DNA of 64,000 nucleotides, taken from NCBI GenBank assembly GCA_003169895.1, contig PNAE01000013.1, positions 182,565 through 246,564 of the forward strand, read 5' to 3'. Below are positions 30,643 through 38,900 of the stretch, one piece after another. Source of the DNA: Gemmatimonadota bacterium. Its GTDB lineage: Bacteria > Gemmatimonadota > Gemmatimonadetes > Gemmatimonadales > GWC2-71-9. The notes under the pieces were generated by a model. It made no database searches and had not been told where the DNA came from. It was given only the letters and a program-made list of their open reading frames with translations. How positions within the stretch are numbered: position 1 is the stretch's first letter; each line of letters opens with the position of its first letter. The translations under genes and the position numbers were made by a program.

Positions 30643-32976
30643 ATGGCCATCACCCGAATCGGCATCATCGGCGCCGGCACGATGGGCCGCGGGATCGCTG
30701 CACTGTGCGCATCCGCCGGCCTCCCGGTGGTCCTGCTCGACATTCCCGGGTCGGATGATCCGACCGGCGCCGATCGTTCGGCCCCGGCACGGAACGGTTT
30801 GCAGCACGCCCTCAAGGCCACCCCGTCCGCCTTCCTCGACCCTGACCGGGCGGCGCTCGTCACCGTCGGCAACACCACCGATCATCTGTCCCTTCTCGCC
30901 GGCTGCGATTGGATCTGCGAGGCCATCATCGAGCAGGTGGCGCCGAAGCAGGCGCTGTTCGCCCAGCTGGAACTGATCGCCCCCAACGCCATCGTGACGT
31001 CGAACACTTCGGGCATTCCCATGTCGGTGCTGCTCGCGGGGCGCTCCGCTAGCTTCCGCGAGCGATTCTGCGGCACGCACTACTCCAATCCGCCCCGGTT
31101 CATGCACCTGCTCGAGCTGATCCCCGGGCCCGAGACCTCGAGCGCGACCATTACCGCCATGGAGCATCTACACCAACGCCAACTCGGCAAGGGCATCGTG
31201 GTCGCCAAGGATGTCCCCGGCTTCATTGCCAATCGGATCGGTCTAGCCGGGTGGGTGACCACGGTGCGTCTGATGACTGAGTGTGATCTGACCATCGACG
31301 AGGTGGACGGTCTCACCGGTCCGCTCATTGCGCGTTCCCCCAGCGCCACGTTCCGCACCGGCGATCTGATCGGCCTCGATACCCTTGCCCATGTCACTGC
31401 GGAACTCGCCAGCGCCACTGGCGAGCGCTTCGCACTGCCGCGCTGGATTCAGCAATTGATTCAGCAGAGCCGACTCGGGAACAAGACGGGCGCCGGGTTC
31501 TATCAGCGTTCCGATGCTGGGATCCGTACGCTGGACTGGAAGACCCTGGAGTATCGCCCGCGGCAGAAACTCTCCACGCCGACGATCGAGGAGCTGCTGC
31601 TGCTCCCGCCGGCGGATTGCATCCGGCGTGTGCGCGCGCTAAGAGGCCGCTATGGTGATTTCGTGCGTCGGCTTCTGATCGAATCGTCGCACTATTGTGC
31701 GGCGACCGCACCCACGCTTGCCTACGATATCGCCGCCGTCGACCGGGCGATGGAATGGGGCTATGGCTGGAGCCTGGGCCCATTCGCGGCCATGGACGCG
31801 CTGGGACTATCCTGGCTGCGTACGCAGTTTGCTGCGACCGGAATGCCCATGCCGCCATTGCTCGCAACCGCGGGACGCGCGTTCTATCGCACCACCGCAC
31901 GCGGCGTCACCATGTTGCCGCTCTCAGGCGCAGCGGGCGCCCGCCGGATTCCACTCCCGGCGGCGCCTGGAGTCATCGTACTTTCCTCGCTGCACCGCGC
32001 CGGGAAGGTCCTCGACCAGGATGCCGACGCCCGCTGCGTTGACCTGGGCGATGGCGTCCTTTGCCTCGAGTTCTGTGGCAGCATGAATCGTCTGGGCCGC
32101 GGCGCGATCGAGTTGCTCGCGCGCACGACCGATCGCATCATCACCGGCGACTACACGGGCCTCGTCATTGGCAACGACCATCCGGACACGTTCAGCGCCG
32201 GCAGCAACCTGGCGGAGATCGCGACCGCGGCAGAAGCGGGCGAGTGGCGCGCCATCGAACACGACCTGCAGCGTGCGCAGCGGGCGCTGATGGGCATGCG
32301 CGCCGCACCGTTTCCTGTTGTCGCGGCACCATTCGGCCTCACGTCTGGAGCGGGTTGCGAGCTGGCCCTCCACGCCGACCGGGTGCAGGCGCATGCCGAG
32401 CTGCACATCGGCTTCCCCGAGGTGATGGCCGGCCTGCTCCCCGCCAGCGGCGGCATGATGGCACTCCTGTTCCGCTTCACGGCCGCCCTGCAGCCGTACG
32501 AGGATGCCGATCCTTTCGACGCCGCGCATCGCGCGTTCAAGCTCATCGTGTCCGCGCGAGCAAGCGCCAGCGCGATGGACGCACGCAAGCTGGGGTTGCT
32601 CCGTCCGGTTGCCGACCGCATATCGATGAATCGCGATTACCTCCTCGCCGACGCCAAAGCGCGGGTGCTCGATCTCGCACCTGATTACATCGCACCCACG
32701 ATGCAGTCGGTTCGGGCTCTCGGTCGCGAAGCGCTGGGTAACTTCAGGACGGTACTCTGGACGCTGCGGGAGGCAGGTCAGGCCACCGAGTACGACGTGC
32801 GCGTCGGTACGGAGATCGCGTACGTGCTCTCCGGCGGTGACGGCCCGCCGCGCGATGTCACCGAGCAGGACATTCTCGACCTCGAGCGGGACGCATTCCT
32901 CCGGCTCGTCGGTTCACCCGAAACGCAAGTGCGCGTCAGGTCCGCGATCGAAAGCAACGCGCCGTTGCGACACTGA
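30643..32976 (+). CDS. fadN: 3-hydroxyacyl-CoA dehydrogenase / enoyl-CoA hydratase fusion, FadN type
   Basis: 777 residues with the dehydrogenase first and the hydratase last, as in Bacillus FadN, not FadB. The Rossmann motif GIIGAGTMGRGIA is at residues 6-18, the catalytic His is in CGTHYSNPP, and a 3HCDH C-terminal region follows. The crotonase half (from about residue 430) has TFSAGSNL, SGAGCELALHADRV and GFPEVMAGLLPASGG. The tail ESNAPLRH is typical of FadN. It acts in fatty-acid beta-oxidation and probably worked with the thiolase now at 34810. Its last ~60 bases have a diverged copy at 34750-34812. Confidence 0.9.
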   Translation: MAITRIGIIGAGTMGRGIAALCASAGLPVVLLDIPGSDDPTGADRSAPARNGLQHALKATPSAFLDPDRAALVTVGNTTDHLSLLAGCDWICEAIIEQVAPKQALFAQLELIAPNAIVTSNTSGIPMSVLLAGRSASFRERFCGTHYSNPPRFMHLLELIPGPETSSATITAMEHLHQRQLGKGIVVAKDVPGFIANRIGLAGWVTTVRLMTECDLTIDEVDGLTGPLIARSPSATFRTGDLIGLDTLAHVTAELASATGERFALPRWIQQLIQQSRLGNKTGAGFYQRSDAGIRTLDWKTLEYRPRQKLSTPTIEELLLLPPADCIRRVRALRGRYGDFVRRLLIESSHYCAATAPTLAYDIAAVDRAMEWGYGWSLGPFAAMDALGLSWLRTQFAATGMPMPPLLATAGRAFYRTTARGVTMLPLSGAAGARRIPLPAAPGVIVLSSLHRAGKVLDQDADARCVDLGDGVLCLEFCGSMNRLGRGAIELLARTTDRIITGDYTGLVIGNDHPDTFSAGSNLAEIATAAEAGEWRAIEHDLQRAQRALMGMRAAPFPVVAAPFGLTSGAGCELALHADRVQAHAELHIGFPEVMAGLLPASGGMMALLFRFTAALQPYEDADPFDAAHRAFKLIVSARASASAMDARKLGLLRPVADRISMNRDYLLADAKARVLDLAPDYIAPTMQSVRALGREALGNFRTVLWTLREAGQATEYDVRVGTEIAYVLSGGDGPPRDVTEQDILDLERDAFLRLVGSPETQVRVRSAIESNAPLRH

Positions 32977-33141
32977 GATCCGACCATCACTCGACGATGT
33001 TGGAGACCTCGCGCGATCCCGACTCGCAGTAGGGAACGAACGTGTCGTACCACGCCGCCGTCTCATTTGCTCTGGTCATAAGTCGTTGGAATGGCCGGAA
33101 AGTCGGCGGTCTGACAATCAGCGACGTGCATTGGAGATGAC

Positions 33142-34395
33142 ATGACATTCGATCCTGCCACCGAGATCCAGAACTTCCTTGCGTTCGGTGAGTTCGGGGA
33201 CGTGAACCCATCGATCTGCGACTCTTCGACGTACACATTCATGAGCGTCGCGAAGATGGAAGAGGTCTTCGAGCACGAAATCGAAGGATGCTTCCTCTAC
33301 TCACGCCACTGGAATCCAACCAATCGGGCTCTTGCGACTGTCCTTGCCAGGATGGAGGCCGGCGAGTCGGCCCAGGTGATGGCCTCAGGAATGGCGGCGA
33401 TCAGTTCCAGCCTTTTGCAGCTCTGCTCTTCGGGCGATGAGATCGTGTCGGGCCGTACGGTATACGGTGGTACCTACGCGTTGCTGGCGAATCTTCTCCC
33501 GCGGTTCGGGATCACCACACGATTCGTTGACCTCGGCGATGAGCAGGTTGTGAGGGCAGCCATGGGACCGAGAACGCGCGTCCTGTATTGCGAAAGCATG
33601 AGCAATCCGCTGCTCGAGGTGGCGGACATTCCCATGTTATCCCGTGTGGCGCTGGAGCACGGCGCCCGACTCATCGTGGACAACACGTTCAGTCCGCTCC
33701 TGATCTCCCCGCTTCGGCTCGGAGCCGACGTCGTCGTCCACAGCATGACAAAATTCATCAACGGCACGAGCGACTGTGTTGCAGGGTGTGTTGTCTCGTC
33801 GAACCAATTCATCGCCGGTCTGAACGACATCAATAGCGGGCCGAGCATGCTGCTCGGTCCAGTGCTGGACAGCATTCGCGCGGCAGGCATCCTGAAGAAT
33901 ATCCACGGTCTCCACGTGCGGATGACACGACACAGTGCGAACGCGGACTATCTCGCGCGACGCTTTCAGGAAGCGGGACTCACCGTTCATTACCCGGGCG
34001 TGGAGAGCCACCCACAGCACGAATTGATGTCGCGGCTCATGAACCCCGGCTTCGGGTTCGGCGGCATCCTCGCGGTCGACGTGGGCAACAAGGTGACCGC
34101 CGACAGACTGATGCTGCGAATGCAGGAGGAGAAGGTCGGATACTTGGCCGTGAGTCTTGGCTACTTCAAGACGCTGTTCAGCGCCCCAAGTCGCAGCACC
34201 TCATCCGAAATCCCGCCAGAGGAGCGACAAAGGATGGGAATGGGTGATGGTCTGATTCGCTTCTCGGTCGGACTCGACAACGACATGGAGCGGACCTGGA
34301 GCATTGTGAATGGCTGCCTCCAGGAACTCGGTATCGGTGGTGGCCACTTGGGACATACCCATGAGGGCGGATCTCCCGTTCGGGGAGAGTTGTGA
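33142..34395 (+). CDS. PLP-dependent trans-sulfuration family enzyme (methionine gamma-lyase / cystathionine gamma-synthase-like)
   Basis: 417 residues of the Cys/Met-metabolism PLP family. YSRHWNPTNRALATVLARME gives the substrate/PLP-phosphate Tyr-Arg region, ASGMAAISSSLL the PLP-phosphate loop, VDNTFSPLL the cofactor Asp, and HSMTKFINGTSD the PLP lysine. Substrate cannot be told: methionine gamma-lyase, cystathionine synthase and O-acetylhomoserine sulfhydrylase share these motifs. A GGAG lies before the ATG. The GC content is visibly lower than in its neighbours (31 of 60 bases in 33241-33300, hand count), and it sits between fadN and a fadN-tail copy, so transfer is likely. Confidence 0.82.
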   Translation: MTFDPATEIQNFLAFGEFGDVNPSICDSSTYTFMSVAKMEEVFEHEIEGCFLYSRHWNPTNRALATVLARMEAGESAQVMASGMAAISSSLLQLCSSGDEIVSGRTVYGGTYALLANLLPRFGITTRFVDLGDEQVVRAAMGPRTRVLYCESMSNPLLEVADIPMLSRVALEHGARLIVDNTFSPLLISPLRLGADVVVHSMTKFINGTSDCVAGCVVSSNQFIAGLNDINSGPSMLLGPVLDSIRAAGILKNIHGLHVRMTRHSANADYLARRFQEAGLTVHYPGVESHPQHELMSRLMNPGFGFGGILAVDVGNKVTADRLMLRMQEEKVGYLAVSLGYFKTLFSAPSRSTSSEIPPEERQRMGMGDGLIRFSVGLDNDMERTWSIVNGCLQELGIGGGHLGHTHEGGSPVRGEL

Positions 34396-34409
34396 ATATG
34401 GAGGTTCGA

Positions 34410-34496
34410 ATGGGAGCGATACGTTCCTTGGGCCTGGCGTCGTTGTTTCTCCTCGCGATCGGACGGATGGGGTGCGGACAAGCGACAGCCGCCTGA
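34410..34496 (+). CDS. 28-residue signal-peptide-like mini gene or truncated lipoprotein
   Basis: A GGAGG (34400-34404) precedes the ATG at 34410 by five bases. The 28 codons encode MGAIRSLGLASLFLLAIG followed by RMGCGQATAA and a stop. It looks like a signal peptide with a cysteine near the cleavage point, ending at once. It could be a tiny entericidin-like lipoprotein, or the broken start of a longer secreted protein. It lies 14 bases after the PLP gene, within the presumed inserted segment. Confidence 0.4.
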   Translation: MGAIRSLGLASLFLLAIGRMGCGQATAA

Positions 34497-34749
34497 GTAA
34501 TAGCCATGGGACCGCACCACTACTACACCGACGGCGTGCGTCGCGTGCTCACCGAAACGCGCGCGAGGCGTCCGCTCTCTCGTCCGCGCGATCGCGGGCG
34601 CCCGCAGTGCCACGCCACCGCAAGCGAGTTGGCGGGCCCGGTGCGGTACCCGTCCCGGACCCAGGAGCCTGCCCGCTGCCACTGAGCGCGTTGCGCCCGG
34701 CGGGGGCCCCTGCCATTCTCCAGTGGCCACGATTGAAATTCCTCTCCCT

Positions 34750-34800
34750 CAGGCGCGCATCAAATCCGCGATCGAGACTAACCAGCCATTGCGACACTGA
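34750..34800 (+). pseudogene. remnant of the 3' end of a second fadN-like gene
   Basis: In frame, this stretch reads QARIKSAIETNQPLRH then TGA. It matches the last 16 codons of the fadN at 30643-32976 (QVRVRSAIESNAPLRH, TGA), and the bases after the stop also match: GATACGACCATG here, GATCCGACCATC there. The ATG of that shared sequence is the thiolase start. No upstream coding homology to FadN is seen, so only the tail survives. Confidence 0.8.
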
Positions 34801-34809
34801 GATACGACC

Positions 34810-35997
34810 ATGCAAACCCGAGACGTAGTGATCGTGAGCGCCGTGCGAAGCGCTGTCGCCCGCGGCAGGAAGGACGGCGCGCTGGCCGCCGAGCACCCGG
34901 TTGACGTCTCGGCCACGGTGATGCGGGCCGCGGTCGAGCGGGCGAAGCTGGATCCCGCCGCCATCGAAGATGTGCTCTGGGGATGCGCCAAACCGGAGGC
35001 GGCGCAGGGACTTAACACCGCACGGCTCTCCCTGCTGCGTGCCGGATTCCCCGTCGACGTGAGCGGGGCCACGGTCAACCGGTTCTGTTCGTCGGGCCTG
35101 CAGACGGTCGCGATGGCCGCCCAGGCGATCATGACGGGCATGAACGACGTGGTCGTCGCCGGCGGTGTGGAGATGATGAGCCAGGTGCCGATGCCCGGCC
35201 ACCATCCACGCCGTCACCCCCTGCTGGCCGAGTCCTATATCGGCATGGGATTCACCGCTGAGCGGGTGGCAACGCGCTGGGGGATCACGCGCGAAATGCA
35301 GGATCGTTTTGCGCTGGAGAGCCAAACGAAGGCGGCGGCGGCGTGGGCCCGTGGTGAGTTTCAAGCGGAAATCGTGCCGATTCCAGTGCTGCATGCGTCA
35401 TGGAGCGGTGCCGCCAAGACCGTGACGGACGTGAGCTTCGATCGGGACGAGCTGGTACGTGCCAACACCACGCTGGACGGGCTGGCGAAACTACCGCCGG
35501 CGTTCAAGCGCGGCGGAACCGTGACGGCCGGAAACGCCAGTCCCTTCTCCGACGGGGCGGCCGCGGTGGTGCTCACCAGCGCCGAGCGGGCGCAGGCGCT
35601 GGGCCTCAGACCATTGGCGCGGTTCATCACCTTCGCCACTGCAGGCGTGGATCCCGACGTGATGGGCATCGGCCCGGTGAAAGCGGTACCCAAGGCACTG
35701 GTCCGGGCGGGATTGTCATTGGGCGACATCGCCATGATCGAACTCAATGAAGCCTTCGCCGCGCAGGCCATCGCCGTCATGCGCGATCTCGACATGGATC
35801 CTGCCCGCGTCAACGTGCATGGCGGCGCCATCGCCCTTGGCCACCCGCTCGGCGCCACGGGCGCCAAGCTCACCGTGCAACTGGTGCACGCGCTCGGCCG
35901 CCGCGGCGGCGGAATCGGCATGGTCACCATGTGCGTCGGTGGCGGGATGGGTGCAGCCGGGATCTTCGAAGTGTATCCTGCCTCACGACCTCAATAG
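34810..35997 (+). CDS. fadA: acetyl-CoA C-acyltransferase (thiolase)
   Basis: 395 residues of the degradative thiolase type. The acyl-binding Cys93 lies in NRFCSSGLQ, the catalytic His in [16 protein letters not shown] (about 351), and the second Cys in [13 protein letters not shown] near the C-terminus. [12 protein letters not shown] is also conserved. It releases acetyl-CoA from 3-ketoacyl-CoA. The start follows a fadN-tail remnant by 9 bases, which suggests an original fadN-fadA operon. The symbol is by family and context. Confidence 0.9.
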   Translation: MQTRDVVIVSAVRSAVARGRKDGALAAEHPVDVSATVMRAAVERAKLDPAAIEDVLWGCAKPEAAQGLNTARLSLLRAGFPVDVSGATVNRFCSSGLQTVAMAAQAIMTGMNDVVVAGGVEMMSQVPMPGHHPRRHPLLAESYIGMGFTAERVATRWGITREMQDRFALESQTKAAAAWARGEFQAEIVPIPVLHASWSGAAKTVTDVSFDRDELVRANTTLDGLAKLPPAFKRGGTVTAGNASPFSDGAAAVVLTSAERAQALGLRPLARFITFATAGVDPDVMGIGPVKAVPKALVRAGLSLGDIAMIELNEAFAAQAIAVMRDLDMDPARVNVHGGAIALGHPLGATGAKLTVQLVHALGRRGGGIGMVTMCVGGGMGAAGIFEVYPASRPQ

Positions 35998-36007
35998 CCC
36001 GGGAATA

Positions 36008-36622
36008 ATGGACATGACGGACCCGGCGAGCCCCACCGACATCCTGATGCAGGAACACCGCCTCATCGAGCACGTTCTTGATGCGCTGGAAACGGCAGCC
36101 GATCAGATGGAGCGGCGGCAGGCCGTCCGCCCCGGCTTCTTCCTCGACGCTGCGGATTTCATCGCTGGCTTCGCCGACGGATGCCACCACCGGAAGGAGG
36201 AGGGCGTTCTCTTCGGCGCGTTGCGAGACAGCGGCATGCCGGTGGCTGGCGGCCCGATCGAACTGATGCTCGATGAACACGAACAGGGGCGCCGGCTTGC
36301 CCGGGGGATGCGCGACGCCGCGCGCCGGCTGGAGGGGAGCGACGCCGCGCGTCAGCCGGAGGGGAGCGACGACGACGCAGACCGCCGGTCGCTGATCACC
36401 AACGCCCGAGGCTACGTCGCGTTACTGCGCGAGCACATCATCAAGGAAGACGAGATGCTGTTCCCGATGGCGGACGAACTGCTGTCGGCTGAGCGTCAAG
36501 ACCAGGTGAGACAAGGATTCGAGCGAGTCGAACGCGACGACATGGGCGCGGGAGCGGCCGAGAAGTTCCAGGCGCTGGCGGACAAGCTCGGACGGGAGGC
36601 GAATGCACTGCGGCCGACCTGA
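36008..36622 (+). CDS. hemerythrin HHE cation-binding protein
   Basis: 204 residues from the ATG at 36008. The four-helix metal site is seen as MQEHRLIEHVL, ADGCHHRKEEGVLF, LDEHEQGRRLARGM and LREHIIKEDEMLFPMAD, giving the His/Glu ligands of a di-iron hemerythrin-like domain. Such proteins bind O2, NO or iron; which applies here is unknown. A short duplicated stretch (EGSDAARQPEGSDDDA) makes a charged loop before the last helices. A strong hairpin follows the stop. Confidence 0.85.
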   Translation: MDMTDPASPTDILMQEHRLIEHVLDALETAADQMERRQAVRPGFFLDAADFIAGFADGCHHRKEEGVLFGALRDSGMPVAGGPIELMLDEHEQGRRLARGMRDAARRLEGSDAARQPEGSDDDADRRSLITNARGYVALLREHIIKEDEMLFPMADELLSAERQDQVRQGFERVERDDMGAGAAEKFQALADKLGREANALRPT

Positions 36623-36636
36623 ATAGGGAGCACACA

Positions 36637-36670
36637 CCAAAGGGGTCGCGGGCTTCCGCGACCCCCTTGG
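36637..36670. terminator. strong hairpin after the hemerythrin gene
   Basis: CCAAAGGGGTCGCGG (36637-36651), a GCTT loop, and CCGCGACCCCCTTGG (36656-36670) pair over 15 positions with one mismatch. It lies 14 bases after the hemerythrin stop and before the remains of the leftward TPR pseudogene, so it may stop transcription from both sides. There is no T-tract. Confidence 0.7.
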
Positions 36671-36804
36671 TCGTGGCGGTTGCCAGGTGACATCTGCGCC
36701 GTATCCAAGATCGGGCTGACGCTCGTCCCGAAGTCGCGTGGCGACGAGCACAAACTCTCCGACGTGCTGCACCGATTCGTCGCCGAGGACCCGTGCTTCC
36801 ATCA

Positions 36805-37632
36805 GGTAATCACTGGCGTGCAGCTCCTCCGCAGTGGAGCCCTCGCGTCGGGCCGCTGCAATCGACGCGATGTTGGCGTTGATCGATGCCTGCCAGTCGC
36901 CCACCCGGGTAAACGTGTGCGATGGCATGTGCAGCGCGTGCGGCCTCGACGGCGCAATCGTCGCGTAGCGGCGCGCGGAGCGAGCGCTGGGACGTCGTAA
37001 CTATGAACGATGTAGTGCGCGAGTCCTGGATGGTCGGGGTGACTCGCCTCGAGCTTCTCGAGGATCGCCCCCGCTCTCAGCTGGTTCGCATACGTCTTGT
37101 CGGCCGGGTCGGGGGAGAACACCAGCGCGAGCGCGTAGAAGATCGACGCCTCGCTATCGTCAGGATAGCGTGCCGACAATCGGGCCATCGCGTCGCGATA
37201 CGCTAGCACTCGCGTCCGCTGGTCAACGGCGTGGACGTTCTCGAATAGCTGAGACACAGCCACGAGATACTCGCGCTCCTGATCCGTCCTCGCGTCAATT
37301 GCTCGCCCAAGCCGGGTGGCGTCGAGCCCCCGCTGGAGCTGCGCGTCCGGCTTGATCCCCGCGGCGAACGGGTTGCCCCATGCGCTCAATGCCAGGCCCC
37401 AGTAAGCGATCACGCATTTCGGATCGGCCTTCAGTGCCGCGTTGAATCCATCGACCGCCTGGGGAAATACGAACGAGTGCAGAAGCGCCACCGCTCGAGT
37501 GAAACTGGACCGAGCGGCTGCGCTACACGAGGTGGCGAGACGAACCGTGCCGAGTATTTGAGCCGGCGGATGGGTGTGCTCCTGCGCCGCAACGGCGCGT
37601 GTCGGAATCGCGAAGCTGAGGAAGACGGGCAT
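36805..37632 (-). pseudogene. frameshifted, truncated TPR-type secreted protein
   Basis: The first part (from the ATG at 37630-37632) has a signal-like start (MPVFLSFAIP, ending VAAQEHTHPP) and TPR-like helices: FTRAVALLHSFVF, AVDGFNAALKADPKCVIAYWGLALS, LAHYIVHSYDVPALAPRA. At about 36970-36978 the reading frame breaks. The continuation RYATIAPSRPHALHMPSHTFTRVG, clearly the same protein, is in another frame. That second part runs only to about ELHASDYLMEA before similarity stops, whereas relatives of this kind are much longer. The gene is therefore inactivated by a frameshift and a 3' deletion. Confidence 0.75.
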
Positions 37633-37823
37633 CCGGCGCACGATAGCCTCCTTCTTTAGCGCCCGGTATGCGGCTTGACGATCGAAGCATGGCCGGACCA
37701 CCGCGGACGGTCTAACTCGCAATGATACAGCGAAGGTAGAGCCGCGGCCGTTGATCTAGGCATTCGTCAGAACCAAGACATGATCTTTGGCCCGGATGGG
37801 GCACGGCGTTCTGACTCGCGATG
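37633..37823. other. intergenic region after the aromatic operon
   Basis: No gene is seen. Two 8-base arms, GTCAGAAC (37766-37773) and GTTCTGAC (37808-37815), form an inverted repeat with a 34-base loop close to the had stop. A 16-base phrase near 37712 recurs imperfectly near 37812 (ACTCGCAATGATAC versus ACTCGCGATGCTAC). A terminator for the leftward operon would be expected here, but no classical one is evident. Confidence 0.45.
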
Positions 37824-38900
37824 CTACCGAGGGACTAGCACCGCCCGCTTGAGCAGCCGCCCGTGGTGGGCCGCCTCGACCACTGCATTGATCTCGTCGA
37901 GTGGGTGCCGCTCCACGAACGGACGCACCGCGATCCGCCCGTCGCCGATCCACTGCAGCAGTTCCGGATAGATCGTCGGATCGGCGCCCCAGTTGCCCTG
38001 TACTACCGCATCGTACGCCATCAGGTTCGACAGGCAAATCTCGATCTTGTCCATCGTGTAACCGACCACTGCGAGCGTGGCGCCGAAACCAAGCAGCGCG
38101 TACGCCGTTTCCTGCCCGGCGCGCGTCCCCGACGTCTCGAAGATCTTCCACAGGTGCGGCGGAGCACCCACGCTCTCCGCCAGCGCCTTCACCTGCTTGC
38201 GCACCTCCTTGATGGGCAGGTCGGTCAGATTGAGCGTCGCCTGCGCACCCGCCACGCGCGCCTGCTCCAGCTTCGCATCGCTGATGTCGAGGGCGATCAC
38301 CTTGGCGCCGGTTGCCGCTGCGATCTGCACGCCGTACAGGCCGATCCCACCCACGCCGATGCAAACGGCCAGGTCGGTGGCCGCAAGCCCCGAGCGCTTG
38401 ACCGCCTGGAACGGCGTCGACACGGCGTCCGCGACGACACTCAGTTCCCACAACTCGTGCCCGCGCAGCACCACGTCGGACACCGGACAAAGAAAGCGCG
38501 CCGGCACAACCACGTGCGACGCGAAGCCGCCATCGCGATCATTTCCCGGCATCACCTGGCCACGGCAGATCGAGCGCCGCCCGGCGAGACACAACGCACA
38601 CTCACCACATGGCAGCACCGCTGGCACGACGACCGGCCGCTGCAGAAACGCGGAGTCGACGCCGGCGCCGATCTCCCGCACCACCCCGCTGATTTCGTGA
38701 CCCAGGACCAACGGCGGAGCCTGCCGCGTACGCACACCGTGGTACAGGAACGAGAGATCGGTATGGCAGAGGCCGCAGCCAGCCACCTCGACCACCGCCT
38801 CGCCCGGCCCCGGTGCCTCCGGCGGCCGGGTCCGGCGCTCCAGCGCCGCGCCAGGCGCCGTCATCACCCATGCGTGCCACATACCGTCCGCCACGGTCAT
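37824..38900 (-). CDS. had: 6-hydroxycyclohex-1-ene-1-carbonyl-CoA dehydrogenase
   Basis: 358 residues, zinc-dependent medium-chain dehydrogenase. Catalytic zinc ligands are Cys42 with His68-Glu69 (GCGLCHTD, LGHEISG), and the structural zinc is held by Cys98, 101, 104 and 112 (LPCGECALC, ICRGQ). The cofactor motif is GVGGIGLYG. Beyond the generic family it matches Had of Thauera-type benzoate degradation as I remember it: QVMPGND-x-x-GGFASHVVVPAR, VADAVSTPFQAV, GYTMDKIEICLSNLMA and FVERHPLDEI. It oxidises the hydroxylated ring after Dch. The start overlaps the ligase stop (ATGA). It is the last gene of the leftward operon. Confidence 0.85.
   Translation of the reverse strand: MTVADGMWHAWVMTAPGAALERRTRPPEAPGPGEAVVEVAGCGLCHTDLSFLYHGVRTRQAPPLVLGHEISGVVREIGAGVDSAFLQRPVVVPAVLPCGECALCLAGRRSICRGQVMPGNDRDGGFASHVVVPARFLCPVSDVVLRGHELWELSVVADAVSTPFQAVKRSGLAATDLAVCIGVGGIGLYGVQIAAATGAKVIALDISDAKLEQARVAGAQATLNLTDLPIKEVRKQVKALAESVGAPPHLWKIFETSGTRAGQETAYALLGFGATLAVVGYTMDKIEICLSNLMAYDAVVQGNWGADPTIYPELLQWIGDGRIAVRPFVERHPLDEINAVVEAAHHGRLLKRAVLVPR

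Noticed and set aside
30404..30643. Small gene directly upstream of fadN
   Set aside because: The 79-codon frame is Arg/Ser/Cys-rich, has no ribosome-binding site and no recognisable features; it is probably promoter DNA.
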